Positions 16,221-24,271 are shown, counted from the stretch's first letter. The stretch: 32,144 nt of DNA from Anoxypelagibacter sp902613655 (GCA_902613655.1 CACMHR010000007.1:1-32144), one strand, 5' to 3'. Made by a program: numbers and translations. The notes: generated from the letters alone by a model not told the origin.

Positions 16221-17111
16221 ATGGACTGGGATAAATTAAAAATTTTTCACGCAGTGGCTGAATCTGGAAGTTTTACAAAAGCCTCAACAGTATTAAATTT
16301 AAGCCAATCTGCAATAAGCAGACAAATTCAAACTTTAGAAAATGAACTCAAAATCCATCTCTTCGAGAGACACGCTAGAGGTTTAGTTTTGACAGATAAT
16401 GGAGAGTACTTATATAAAACAGCACACGAAGTAATATCAAAATTAAAAGATGTAGAGGCCACATTAAGCGATGAGAAAGACAAGCTTAATGGCAAACTTA
16501 CTATTACTACTGTTGTGAGTTTTGGAACAACTTGGTTAACACCAAGAATAAAAGAGTTTATGGCGCTTCATCCAGAAATAGAAATTGAACTTATATTTGA
16601 TGATAAAGAGTTAGACCTAAGTACTCGTCAGGCTGATGTAGGAATTTTTATGAGGAGGCCAAAACAATTAAATTATATTCAAAAAAAATTGATAGATCTA
16701 AACTACCATATTTATGGTTCAACAAAATATTTGGAAAAATATGGTCATCCAAAAAATATAAAAGATTTAGATAAGCATAAATTTATTACATATGGTAGAG
16801 GAGCACCATCCCCTGTATTCAATCCTGATTGGGCATTAAAGTTAGGTTCCAAGGATAAAAAAAAGAGAAAACCAGTTATGAAAGTAAATAGTGTTTATGG
16901 ATTACTTTTAGCTGTACAAAGTGGAGTTGGTCTTGCTGCTCTCCCAGATTATATGACAGCCAATGTTTCAAATATTACAAAAATCTTACCTGAAATTGAA
17001 GGACCTTTAACCGAAACTCATTTTGTTTATCCTCAATCATTAAAAAATGTTGCAAAAGTAAAAGCTTTTAGAAATTTTCTATTTAGTAAAGTAAGTGAAT
17101 GGAAATTTTAA
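16221..17111 (+). CDS. LysR-family transcriptional regulator
   Basis: 296 residues, normal for LysR. The first about 60 residues form the winged helix-turn-helix: 'DKLKIFHAVAESGSFTKAS', 'LNLSQSAISRQIQTLENEL', 'HLFERHARGLVLTDNGE'. After a helix (residues 61-90) the co-inducer domain begins at 'LNGKLTITTVVSFGTTWLTPRI'-like residues 92-110, with 'VGIFMRRP' and a final 'LAALPDYM'. It starts 3 bp after acuI, so it may regulate acuI and sense acrylate, acryloyl-CoA or DMSP products; this is inferred from position. It ends directly against the convergent bactofilin gene, with no intervening base. Confidence 0.93.
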   Translation: MDWDKLKIFHAVAESGSFTKASTVLNLSQSAISRQIQTLENELKIHLFERHARGLVLTDNGEYLYKTAHEVISKLKDVEATLSDEKDKLNGKLTITTVVSFGTTWLTPRIKEFMALHPEIEIELIFDDKELDLSTRQADVGIFMRRPKQLNYIQKKLIDLNYHIYGSTKYLEKYGHPKNIKDLDKHKFITYGRGAPSPVFNPDWALKLGSKDKKKRKPVMKVNSVYGLLLAVQSGVGLAALPDYMTANVSNITKILPEIEGPLTETHFVYPQSLKNVAKVKAFRNFLFSKVSEWKF

Positions 17112-17423
17112 TTAATATGTTTCGGCTTTTATTTTTAGTTTAGCACCTTCTTCAATTGAAAGATTTTTCTGATTTAAAACACCTTCAACTTCTGCTGTAG
17201 ATTTTATTTTTATTAGATCAGAATTGATGTTCCCATTTGAAGTCCCACCAAGACTTGCATCAGTTGAGCTTATATTTCCATTGATCTTTGATCCAGAGTG
17301 TGTCTGTAACTTATCTGCTGTAACATCACCATCTATTTTGGCATCAATAACCAATCTCTCTTTTTCAACTATATCTCCCTTTATTGTCACATCAGAGAGA
17401 AGTACTGAAGTTTTTTCACTCAT
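17112..17423 (-). CDS. Bactofilin family cytoskeletal protein
   Basis: 103 residues from the ATG at 17423 (MSEKTSVL); an upstream in-frame start at 17438 adds five residues and is less likely. The body is a run of short beta strands with repeated 'V.I.G...' spacing: 'VTIKGDIVEKERLVIDAKID', then Gly-Asp-Val and 'SKINGNISSTDASLGGT', then 'AEVEGVLNQKNLSI', a right-handed beta helix as in bactofilins (DUF583). They polymerise into filaments at the inner membrane and usually localise cell-wall enzymes. The protein is short, close to the minimal bactofilin core. Divergent from the rhomboid gene, with 90 bp between starts. Confidence 0.9.
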   Translation of the reverse strand: MSEKTSVLLSDVTIKGDIVEKERLVIDAKIDGDVTADKLQTHSGSKINGNISSTDASLGGTSNGNINSDLIKIKSTAEVEGVLNQKNLSIEEGAKLKIKAETY

Positions 17424-17513
17424 AAAATTATGATACAATTATAAGTTGATAAAATCAAACAATTTAAATACTTAAGCTTTCAATAATGTAGTAAAAATTA
17501 AATATCGAACTAA

Positions 17514-18239
17514 ATGATACCCTTAAAAGATGATAATCCAACGCAAAGAAGGCCAATAGTAAGTTATGGAATTATTGGATTTTGCATTTTAATATTTTTA
17601 GCACAAACAGGTCTAAGCGAAACAGAACTTCGAGATTTTACTTATTCATATGGACTTATACCTTCCGTTCTTATGGGAATAGATCAACTTCCAAATGATC
17701 TTTATAGAATTTCACCAATAGGGACTATTTTTACATCAATGTTTATGCATGGCGGGTGGATGCATTTAATTGGAAACATGTTATATCTTTGGATTTTTGC
17801 TGACAATATAGAAGACGATTTAGGTACTTTAAATTTTGTAATTTTTTATTTTGTTTCAGGTATTGGAGCTGCGATGGCCCAAGTACTTATGGATGTTAAT
17901 TCACAAATACCAATGATAGGCGCTAGTGGTGCAATTGGGGGAGTGTTAGGCGCCTATTTAATTAATTATCCTAATGCAAGAGTATTAGTTTTAATACCCT
18001 TTGGATTTTTTAGCCAGTTAATCAAAATAAGAGCTCTTTATGTTTTGGGTTTTTGGTTTATTTTACAGTTTATAAATTCATTCCTTACAGTCTCTTCTAG
18101 TGGAGGAGGAGTGGCTTATGCCGCACACATAGGTGGTTTTATAACTGGAGTTGTTTTGATATTATTCTTAAATAAAAAAAATAACAAAAAAAGTTTTAAC
18201 AAAAAAAATAACAAAAAACATAAAGGTCCCTGGGAGTAA
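17514..18239 (+). CDS. Rhomboid-family intramembrane serine protease
   Basis: 241 residues with six hydrophobic segments. The N-terminus 'MIPLKDDNPTQRRPIVSYGI' is typical of the bacterial rhomboids of this subgroup. The catalytic site is intact: 'MHGGWMHLIGNMLYLWIF' (His/Asn oxyanion side), the nucleophile Ser138 in 'IGASGAIGG', and His205 in 'AAHIGGFITG'. It cleaves substrates within the membrane. The C-terminus is a Lys/Asn tail. Its stop overlaps the rseP ATG by one base (TAATG), so two intramembrane proteases are translated in tandem. The substrates are not known. Confidence 0.94.
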   Translation: MIPLKDDNPTQRRPIVSYGIIGFCILIFLAQTGLSETELRDFTYSYGLIPSVLMGIDQLPNDLYRISPIGTIFTSMFMHGGWMHLIGNMLYLWIFADNIEDDLGTLNFVIFYFVSGIGAAMAQVLMDVNSQIPMIGASGAIGGVLGAYLINYPNARVLVLIPFGFFSQLIKIRALYVLGFWFILQFINSFLTVSSSGGGVAYAAHIGGFITGVVLILFLNKKNNKKSFNKKNNKKHKGPWE

Positions 18240-19345
18240 TGTCTTATATAATCCCATTTATAATTTTAATAACCATAGTAGTTTTTATACACGAATACGG
18301 CCATTATTATTTTGCAAGAAGATATGGTGTTGCAGTAACAGATTTTTCAATTGGTTTTGGTAAAGAAATTTTTGGTTTCAACGACAAGAATGGAACAAGA
18401 TGGAAATTTTGTTTAATTCCACTTGGAGGTTATGTTAAATTTTTTGGAGATAGAAATGTATTTAGTCAAGCAGAGCAAGAAGAGTTGTTAAAAAAGTATA
18501 GCAAAGAAGATCAAAAGAAATTATTTGTTACAAAACCGTTATATCAAAGATCATTGATAGTTGCTGGTGGCCCTCTTGCAAATTTTATATTGGCTTTATT
18601 AATTTTTACTTTAATTAATATTTTTGTAGGTAAAGATTTTACTCAGCCGAAAATTGAAGAAGTAACAATAAACAGCCCCGCAGAGAAAGCAGGATTGAAA
18701 AAAAATGATATAATTATTGGCATAAATGACAATAAAGTAGAAAGTATTCTAGAAGTATCAACTTATATCAATACTAATAATGCAGATAAGTTAAAAATCA
18801 TGGTTTTAAGAGATCAAAAGAAAATCTCTCTTGTAGCTATCCCAGAAATAACAGATTCTAAAGATGCATTGGGGAATTCAGTAAAAAAAAAAATAATTGG
18901 AATTAAAATAGGACCTGCTAACAATGAATTTAATAAAGAAAAACTTGGACCTACAAAAGCACTATATTATGCAACAAAAGAAATTTGGTTTGTCTCTAAG
19001 ACTACAATTCAGTTTGTTGGATCTATGTTTCAAGGTAAGGCAGACACTTCCCAACTAGGAGGACCAATCAAAATCGCTAAAATTTCTGGTCAAGTTATGG
19101 AATTTGGAATATTAGCTTTTTTAAGTACAATAGCTTACATCTCAATAAGTCTTGGTTTGATTAACTTATTTCCTATTCCTCTTTTGGACGGGGGTCATTT
19201 GATGTTTTATTTATTTGAAAAAATTTTAGGGAGACCTTTAAGCCAAGCAACACAAGAAGGTTTTTTTCGAATCGGTCTTTTTCTACTTCTTTCTTTAATG
19301 TTATTTACTACTTTTAGTGATTTAAAAGATTTAGGATTATTTTAA
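18239..19345 (+). CDS. rseP: RIP metalloprotease RseP (site-2 protease)
   Basis: 368 residues, the short alphaproteobacterial type with a single PDZ domain. The zinc site 'FIHEYGHYYFARRYGV' has His18, Glu19 and His22; 'FGKEIFGFNDKNGTRWKFCL' and 'PLGGYVKFFGD' follow. After a membrane helix 'VAGGPLANFILALLIF' comes a PDZ domain at about residues 140-200 ('SPAEKAGLKKNDIIIGINDN'). The C-terminal 'LINLFPIPLLDGGHLMFYLF' holds the third zinc ligand Asp. In E. coli it cleaves anti-sigma factor RseA; the SAR11 target is not known. It overlaps the rhomboid start, without the usual dxr or bamA neighbours here. Confidence 0.94.
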   Translation: MSYIIPFIILITIVVFIHEYGHYYFARRYGVAVTDFSIGFGKEIFGFNDKNGTRWKFCLIPLGGYVKFFGDRNVFSQAEQEELLKKYSKEDQKKLFVTKPLYQRSLIVAGGPLANFILALLIFTLINIFVGKDFTQPKIEEVTINSPAEKAGLKKNDIIIGINDNKVESILEVSTYINTNNADKLKIMVLRDQKKISLVAIPEITDSKDALGNSVKKKIIGIKIGPANNEFNKEKLGPTKALYYATKEIWFVSKTTIQFVGSMFQGKADTSQLGGPIKIAKISGQVMEFGILAFLSTIAYISISLGLINLFPIPLLDGGHLMFYLFEKILGRPLSQATQEGFFRIGLFLLLSLMLFTTFSDLKDLGLF

Positions 19346-19494
19346 TTATCATTTAGATTGTAAAAAAACCTAATAAAAACAAGGCTTTTTCACAAACACT
19401 CTATTTTGTGTTTATAAACATGGTAGCTACTATATTTTCGTTGATTTTATTGAGTTTTTGTACAAATTGAAAAAAGCAACAAAAAGGGGCTAAA

Positions 19495-19770
19495 ATGAAC
19501 AAAAAACAACTAGTAAATAAAATAGCAACAGCAATGAGCCAAAGTAAAGCTGATGCTGAAAGAATGTTCGATACTATTACTGGTATTATTCTAGATTGCC
19601 TAAAAAATGACGAAGCCGTGAAAATCGCTGGTTTTGGCACTTATAAGGTAGCTAAAAGAAAAGCCAGAATTGGTCGAAATCCAAGAACTGGAGAGCAGAT
19701 TCAGATTGCTGCTTCACAAAAGGTTAAATTCCTACCTGCTAAAGGTTTAAAGGATATGTTTAATAGATAA
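19495..19770 (+). CDS. hup: HU-family DNA-binding protein
   Basis: 91 residues. 'MNKKQLVNKIATAMSQSKAD' start, then 'VKIAGFGTYKVAKRKARIGR' and 'NPRTGEQIQIAASQKVKFLPA' with the DNA-intercalating arm Pro in 'GRNPRTG' are those of HU. It bends and compacts DNA as a dimer. The 5' leader (19346-19494) is 149 bp and ends with a 'aaaaggggc' Shine-Dalgarno-like stretch; a weak hairpin aaacac/gtgttt (19394-19413) is there, but no clear promoter. A perfect 15-bp terminator follows 7 bp after the stop, so hup is its own transcript, consistent with high expression. Confidence 0.97.
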   Translation: MNKKQLVNKIATAMSQSKADAERMFDTITGIILDCLKNDEAVKIAGFGTYKVAKRKARIGRNPRTGEQIQIAASQKVKFLPAKGLKDMFNR

Positions 19771-19777
19771 TCAGTTT

Positions 19778-19814
19778 AACAACCCTTAAAAATGAGCTTT
19801 TTAAGGGTTGTTTT
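19778..19814 (+). terminator. Intrinsic terminator of hup
   Basis: A perfect 15-bp stem, aacaacccttaaaaa (19778-19792) with tttttaagggttgtt (19798-19812), around a 5-nt loop tgagc, followed by a short U-rich tail. It starts 7 bp after the HU stop. Confidence 0.9.
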
Positions 19815-19906
19815 AAGCACTAACTGTCACACCCCAAAAAAACTCATAACTCACTTACCGATAAAGCACTTCTTAAAAATCTCTACTAATTTAGGGTAAA
19901 TGACTT

Positions 19907-19912
19907 GGAGGT
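19907..19912 (+). promoter_or_regulatory. Strong ribosome binding site of amtB
   Basis: 'ggaggt' lies 4 bp upstream of the amtB ATG at 19916 and is one of only two near-perfect Shine-Dalgarno sequences noticed in the window. It fits a gene that must be made in quantity when ammonium is scarce. Confidence 0.75.
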
Positions 19913-19915
19913 ATA

Positions 19916-21208
19916 ATGAAAAAATATATAGGTTATTTCTTTGCGGGTACGGCAATTTATTTTGCTTTCGCTGGTTTAGGCTACGCCGAAACTACTGTAT
20001 CTGCAGAAGTTCAATACATTTTTAATACAATACTATTTTTAATGTCAGGTTTTTTGGTTATGTGGATGGCAGCAGGTTTTGCCATGCTAGAATCAGGGTT
20101 GGTTACATCTAAAAGTGTATCAGCGATCTGTGCAAAAAATATAGGTTTATATTCAATAGCTGGAATAATGTTCTGGTTAGTTGGATACAATTTAGCATAC
20201 GGTATATCAGAAGGTGGATGGATAGGATCATTCTCTTCTTGGAGTGACGCATCATCATTAGAAACTGGTTATTCTGATGGATCAGATTGGTTTTTCCAAA
20301 TGGTATTCTGTGCAACAACAATGTCAATCGTATCAGGAACATTGGCTGAAAGAATTAAAATTTGGCCATTTTTCTTATTTGCAGCTATTTTAACTGGATT
20401 TATTTATCCAATTGAAATGGGATGGCAGTGGGGCGGTGGTTGGTTATCAGCTGCTGGTTTTTCTGATTTTGCAGGTTCAACATTAGTACATGCTGCTGGA
20501 GGAGCTGCTGCTCTTGCTGGAGCAATAGTACTTGGTGCTAGATCTGGAAGATTTACTTCAGGAGGTGGTGTAAAAGCTATGGCACCTTTTGCGGCTTCTT
20601 CAATTCCATTAGCAACACTCGGAGTATTTATACTTTGGTTAGGTTGGTTTGGATTTAACGGTGGCTCACAATTAGCTGCTGGAACACTCGAAGATGTTAG
20701 CTCTGTTGCAACTATTTACATTAACACGAATTTAGCTGCTGGTGGTGGAGTTATGGCCGCTGCTGTAGTATCAAGACTATCTGCTGGTAAAACAGATGTA
20801 GTAATGATGCTTAATGGCGCGATCGCTGGTTTAGTTGGTATAACAGCCGAACCTTTAACACCAAGCCCACTTGCTGCAATCGTGATTGGAGCAATAGCTG
20901 GTGTCTTAATGTACTACTCAACAAAACTATTATACAAATTGAAAATAGATGATGTTGTTGGAGCTATTCCTGCACACTTAGTAGCTGGAGTATGGGGTAC
21001 ATTAGCAGTTCCATTTACAAATACAGATGTAAGTTTTGGTTCACAATTCCTTGGAACAATTTCAGTGGTAATTTTTGTTTTCGTAGCATCATACATTGTA
21101 TGGTCAATCATGAAAGCAACTATTGGAATTAGAATCAGTAAAGAAGCTGAAAGGCTTGGTACTGATAAGTCCGAAGTTGGTGTAATCGCTTACGGAATAA
21201 GAGACTAA
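19916..21208 (+). CDS. amtB: Ammonium transporter (Amt/MEP family)
   Basis: 430 residues: a cleavable signal peptide (residues 1-24 ending 'GYAETT') and eleven membrane helices. Family signatures include 'MWMAAGFAMLESGLVTSKS', 'DWFFQMVFCATTMSIVSGT', 'DFAGSTLVHAAGGAAALAGA' with the first pore His, 'LWLGWFGFNGGS', and 'IPAHLVAGVWGTLAVP' with the second. It imports ammonium at the inner membrane. There is no glnK next to it, so PII control must come from a separate locus. It has its own leader (19815-19915) after the hup terminator and its own strong terminator; this marks a single-gene transcript. A leader element for nitrogen control may be present, but I cannot name one. Confidence 0.97.
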   Translation: MKKYIGYFFAGTAIYFAFAGLGYAETTVSAEVQYIFNTILFLMSGFLVMWMAAGFAMLESGLVTSKSVSAICAKNIGLYSIAGIMFWLVGYNLAYGISEGGWIGSFSSWSDASSLETGYSDGSDWFFQMVFCATTMSIVSGTLAERIKIWPFFLFAAILTGFIYPIEMGWQWGGGWLSAAGFSDFAGSTLVHAAGGAAALAGAIVLGARSGRFTSGGGVKAMAPFAASSIPLATLGVFILWLGWFGFNGGSQLAAGTLEDVSSVATIYINTNLAAGGGVMAAAVVSRLSAGKTDVVMMLNGAIAGLVGITAEPLTPSPLAAIVIGAIAGVLMYYSTKLLYKLKIDDVVGAIPAHLVAGVWGTLAVPFTNTDVSFGSQFLGTISVVIFVFVASYIVWSIMKATIGIRISKEAERLGTDKSEVGVIAYGIRD

Positions 21209-21250
21209 ATAATTCTCCTTCTTCCTCCCTTTCGTTAAGACGGAGACAAG

Positions 21251-21281
21251 AAAAGGCCCAGACTTTAAGTCTGGGCCTTTT
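21251..21281 (+). terminator. Intrinsic terminator between amtB and bcp (bidirectional)
   Basis: An inverted repeat aaaaggcccagactt / aagtctgggcctttt (21251-21265 with 21267-21281) with a G/C-rich core and tails of A before and T after, so it can end transcription of amtB on the plus strand. The same symmetrical stem overlaps nothing but the last few bases before bcp's stop at 21285 and could also serve bcp on the minus strand. Confidence 0.93.
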
Positions 21282-21284
21282 AAT

Positions 21285-21743
21285 TTATAGTGACTTTATA
21301 TAATTTAAAACTTCTTGAGCGTGGTCTTTTACCCTTACATTTGACCAAATTTTGAGAATTTTGCCATTTTTAATGATTATTGTTGATCTTATAGTTCCCA
21401 TGAATTTTTTACCCATAAAAGATTTTTTACCCCAAACTCCAAATTTTTTTTGAACATTTACTTTTTCATCAGACAATAATTCAAATGGTACTTTATATTT
21501 CTTTTTAAAACTTAAATGACTTTTAATATTATCTTTTGAAATTCCAACAACCTCAAAACTCAAATTTTTAAATTTTTTGTATAATTTAGTGAAATCCTTT
21601 GTTTCTAAAGTACAACCAGGTGTATTATCTCTAGGGTAAAAATAAACCACCAAACCCCCTTTAATTTTGCTGCTATCAAAAGTTTTTAAAGTTGTTGAAT
21701 CTAGACTAAAGGTGGGTGATTTTGTATTTTCTTTAACTTTCAT
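21285..21743 (-). CDS. bcp: Thiol peroxidase of the Bcp/PrxQ family (one-Cys type)
   Basis: 152 residues. 'KVKENTKSPTFSLDSTTLKT' start, then 'VVYFYPRDNTPGCTLETKDF' with the peroxidatic Cys in PGCT, 'VVGISKDNIKSHLSFKKKY' and 'PFELLSDE' are Bcp signatures. It reduces hydrogen peroxide and organic hydroperoxides. The usual resolving Cys five residues after the active Cys (PGCTTEACDF in many members) is replaced: here PGCTLETKDF, so this is the one-Cys form. It overlaps the upstream minus-strand gene by 11 bp and is followed by the shared terminator. Confidence 0.94.
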   Translation of the reverse strand: MKVKENTKSPTFSLDSTTLKTFDSSKIKGGLVVYFYPRDNTPGCTLETKDFTKLYKKFKNLSFEVVGISKDNIKSHLSFKKKYKVPFELLSDEKVNVQKKFGVWGKKSFMGKKFMGTIRSTIIIKNGKILKIWSNVRVKDHAQEVLNYIKSL

Positions 21744-22761
21744 TTTCTTCCCAGAGTTTTTTCCAGTCTACATTTGGCGATAAACCATAAATTGAATTTA
21801 TATTTGTAAAATGAACAGAAAGAGAAGGGATAGGTGATATGCATAATTCTTTTTTATAAATGTTATGTAGTGGTTTCTCAAAAGGATAGTGTTCAAATTT
21901 ACACATGCTAATTAACTCTTCGTAATAATTATTAATAATTTTTTTACTCATTACAAATGAACATAAAGTTTGATCTATTTTACGCCAATGTCTATTTTCA
22001 CCCATAAAAACTTTAGTATCATTTGCTCCAGTATATAAATAAGGGTAGTCAGTTGGACATATAATTAATTCATTATTAATAAGTGATGAAAACTTTTCAT
22101 AGGCAAATAAAATTTCTGAAACCGCATTTAATTTGTGAAGATAATCATCTTCAACAAAATAAGTTAAATCTTCACATTTTTCTTTTGATAAAATAATTGA
22201 TTGATGAATATTCGACATATTAGATTTTTGATTTGAAGTAACCTCTTTGTTTTCCTCATTAATTTTTTTAATTTCTTTTGAGTATCTGTTAAAATCTAAA
22301 GTCTTAATTTCAAAGTCTATTTCTGAATTATTTAAAATATTTTTTAACATATTCATTTGATCATTTTGTGAATTATGATCAATTACATAAATTTTGAATT
22401 TAGTTTCTTTAAATTTAATTTTCGCATGATTTATACTTTTTATTATCGACACCAAAGTTCTTTTTGTGTACTCCTCTTTCTCTTTTTCAAAAATTCTCTT
22501 CTTGGATTGAGTAAGCATGTTTACCGTCATGCAAGTTCTTAAAATCACATCAAAAGATTTTACTTTCCTAGTAATTTTAACTTCACCCAACGGCAAAGTG
22601 ATGGAACGTTTACCTGGAACACTTAAAGACTCGTTTAAACTCTTATTAGAAACTGGTGCTGCAAAGTTACTTTGGTCGATGATTTCAAATCCAAAAAATC
22701 TACATATTTTAATAAAAAATTTAGAAAAAACGTTTTTTTTGTTCGGTTTTATTTCTCTCAT
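21733..22761 (-). CDS. Putative GT-A-like glycosyltransferase, function unknown
   Basis: 342 residues. A basic, unstructured N-terminus (to about residue 60) precedes a region starting 'FDVILRTCMTVNMLTQSKKR'. 'IYVIDHNSQND' (about residues 125-135) looks like the strand-loop that binds the nucleotide in GT-A glycosyltransferases, and 'TYFVEDDYLHKLNAVSEIL' carries the acidic cluster 'EDDY' at the DxD position. 'YLYTGANDTKVFMGENRHWR' and 'CSFVMSKKIINNYYEELI' follow. No signal peptide or membrane helix, so probably cytoplasmic. I do not recognise a named family, and the sugar donor and acceptor are unknown. It overlaps bcp by 11 bp. Confidence 0.75.
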   Translation of the reverse strand: MREIKPNKKNVFSKFFIKICRFFGFEIIDQSNFAAPVSNKSLNESLSVPGKRSITLPLGEVKITRKVKSFDVILRTCMTVNMLTQSKKRIFEKEKEEYTKRTLVSIIKSINHAKIKFKETKFKIYVIDHNSQNDQMNMLKNILNNSEIDFEIKTLDFNRYSKEIKKINEENKEVTSNQKSNMSNIHQSIILSKEKCEDLTYFVEDDYLHKLNAVSEILFAYEKFSSLINNELIICPTDYPYLYTGANDTKVFMGENRHWRKIDQTLCSFVMSKKIINNYYEELISMCKFEHYPFEKPLHNIYKKELCISPIPSLSVHFTNINSIYGLSPNVDWKKLWEENES

Positions 22762-22796
22762 TTAAACTATTATTATAATAGTTTATATATATAAAA

Positions 22797-23195
22797 ATGA
22801 ATATTAAATCTTCAAAAGAATTAGTTGAAAAAGCTTTAAAAGAAATTAAAACGCTAACTCCCATCGAAATAAAAGAATTAAACGAAAAAAACCAATGTAC
22901 CTTAATAGATATAAGAGATATCAGAGAATTGTGGAGAGACGGAACTATAAAGGGGGCATTACATATACCAAGAGGTATGTTGGAATTTTGGTTAGATCCA
23001 AATAGTCAGTACTATAATAAAAATAAATTTTCAAAAGATAAAAAACTAATTTTGTTTTGTGCGGCTGGTATGAGATCTGCCCTTGCAGCAAAAACACTTA
23101 AGGACATGGGGTATAATAATATTGCTCATGCCGAGGGTGGTTTTGGATCTTTAGCTAATCAAGGACTTGAAATTGTTATTAAAGAAAAAAAATAA
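22797..23195 (+). CDS. Rhodanese-like domain protein
   Basis: 132 residues, a single rhodanese domain without a signal peptide. 'LIDIRDIRELWRDGTIKGAL' (about residues 36-55), 'HIPRGMLEFW', and the active-site loop 'FCAAGMRSALAAKTLKDMGY' with the catalytic Cys88, then 'AEGGFGSL' are complete. It probably transfers sulfane sulfur to thiol acceptors in the cytoplasm; the acceptor is unknown. Divergent from the glycosyltransferase-like gene with a 35-bp gap rich in A/T, and convergent with the isomerase gene with a one-base gap. Confidence 0.9.
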   Translation: MNIKSSKELVEKALKEIKTLTPIEIKELNEKNQCTLIDIRDIRELWRDGTIKGALHIPRGMLEFWLDPNSQYYNKNKFSKDKKLILFCAAGMRSALAAKTLKDMGYNNIAHAEGGFGSLANQGLEIVIKEKK

Positions 23196-23196
23196 T

Positions 23197-23784
23197 CTAT
23201 TTTTTGATTTCATCAATCGCATAAGAAAGTCTATCTTGGCCCCAAAACATTTTTTTGTTTACAACAAAAGCAGGAACACCAAAAATTTTCTTTTTTAGCG
23301 CATCATCAGTTAATTTTCTCAATTTATCTTTTACTTTTTGATCGGATACTTTTTTTAAAAAAATTTCAGGATTTAAATCGATATTTTTTAAAACTTTATT
23401 TATTACAATTGGATCATTCATATTTAGCCCATCCATCCAAATGGCATTAAATATCTTTTCAATAAAGTTTTTTTCTGAATTATCCTTTTCAGCAATCAAA
23501 ACTCCTCTCATAAAATTTACAGTCTTTATCGGGAAGTAAGAGTTAAAATGAAAAGAAATATTTTTTTTTTTACTCACCAATTTTGTATCTTCGATCATGT
23601 ATTTTGATTTAAGTTTTATAAAAGCTGCTGGGGTTATACCTGCTGCATTATGTAATCCACCTAAAAATATTGGCATAAACTTAATTTTAAAAGAATTTTT
23701 TTTTTCAAGTTTTTTAATTTCTTTGTAACCAATATAGGCATACGGACTACTAAAATCAAAATAGAAATCAATAAATTTAGTCAT
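23197..23784 (-). CDS. 2-hydroxychromene-2-carboxylate isomerase family (kappa-GST, DsbA fold)
   Basis: 195 residues. 'IDFYFDFSSPYAYIGYKEIK' near the start carries the catalytic Ser of kappa-class GST/HCCA isomerases (in place of a Cys). 'PIFLGGLHNAAG' and 'FMRGVLIAEKDN', and the late 'KKIFGVPAFVVNKKMFWGQD' (cis-Pro in GVP) match the family. Members isomerise hydroxychromene carboxylates in naphthalene breakdown or act as glutathione transferases; no aromatic pathway genes are near, so the substrate is open. It overlaps the ABA4-like gene by 8 bp, so both are probably in one transcript. Confidence 0.9.
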   Translation of the reverse strand: MTKFIDFYFDFSSPYAYIGYKEIKKLEKKNSFKIKFMPIFLGGLHNAAGITPAAFIKLKSKYMIEDTKLVSKKKNISFHFNSYFPIKTVNFMRGVLIAEKDNSEKNFIEKIFNAIWMDGLNMNDPIVINKVLKNIDLNPEIFLKKVSDQKVKDKLRKLTDDALKKKIFGVPAFVVNKKMFWGQDRLSYAIDEIKK

Positions 23785-24247
23785 AAAAATTTATTTTTTT
23801 AGAATAAAAAATTCTAAACAGCCAATAAATCAAAAGACCAGTTGGTCCAGTAAAGTATGTCATGATTAAAGAAATAATTACTAAAAATTTTGAAATTTGA
23901 TATGTTTTGGCATCACTTACAATCCAGTTTCCAACAAAAAGATTAATAGATAAAAAATGAAGCCAAAAAATCAAAAGAAAAGCTTCGTTCGAAAAAAGAG
24001 CGTAAAGATCATCTAAGCCTAAATATAAATTAAAAACTTCAAAAATATTTTCACTAATAAAAATTTGATAAGAAATAAATATATAAGCTGTGGATAATAA
24101 TAATGGTATGATTACTGATTTAACTAAAAAATTTGTAATTATGTGATTTGGTAAAATAATTAAAAAAAACCAACAAGGAATTACACCTATGTTTGCTATA
24201 TAGTATATATTCTCGTAAGTGAGAAAATTAAAAAAACTATCAATCAT
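23777..24247 (-). CDS. ABA4-like (DUF4281) membrane protein
   Basis: 156 residues with four membrane helices. 'YYIANIGVIPCWFFLIILPN' near residues 15-35, 'SNEAFLLIFWLHFLSINLFV' followed by 'GNWIVSDA' and 'MTYFTGPTGLLIYWLFR' are the landmarks of ABA4-like proteins. The plant member ABA4 is needed for neoxanthin formation from violaxanthin; bacterial roles are uncertain. The start ATG is 24 bp from the divergent recX ATG, and it overlaps the isomerase gene. SAR11 cells use proteorhodopsin with retinal, so a carotenoid/retinal link is a possible but unproven role. Confidence 0.85.
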   Translation of the reverse strand: MIDSFFNFLTYENIYYIANIGVIPCWFFLIILPNHIITNFLVKSVIIPLLLSTAYIFISYQIFISENIFEVFNLYLGLDDLYALFSNEAFLLIFWLHFLSINLFVGNWIVSDAKTYQISKFLVIISLIMTYFTGPTGLLIYWLFRIFYSKKINFYD

Positions 24248-24271
24248 AAAACTTTGTATAATATAAAAGTT

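Noticed and set aside
19346..19494. Terminator after rseP
   Set aside because: Only weak stems (aaaaaacct/aggcttttt with a mismatch, and aaacac/gtgttt without a T-run) are present, so none is listed as a feature.
19401..19640. Minus-strand frame spanning the hup leader and start
   Set aside because: It is antisense to HU, which has full family motifs and a clean terminator. There is no sign of coding.
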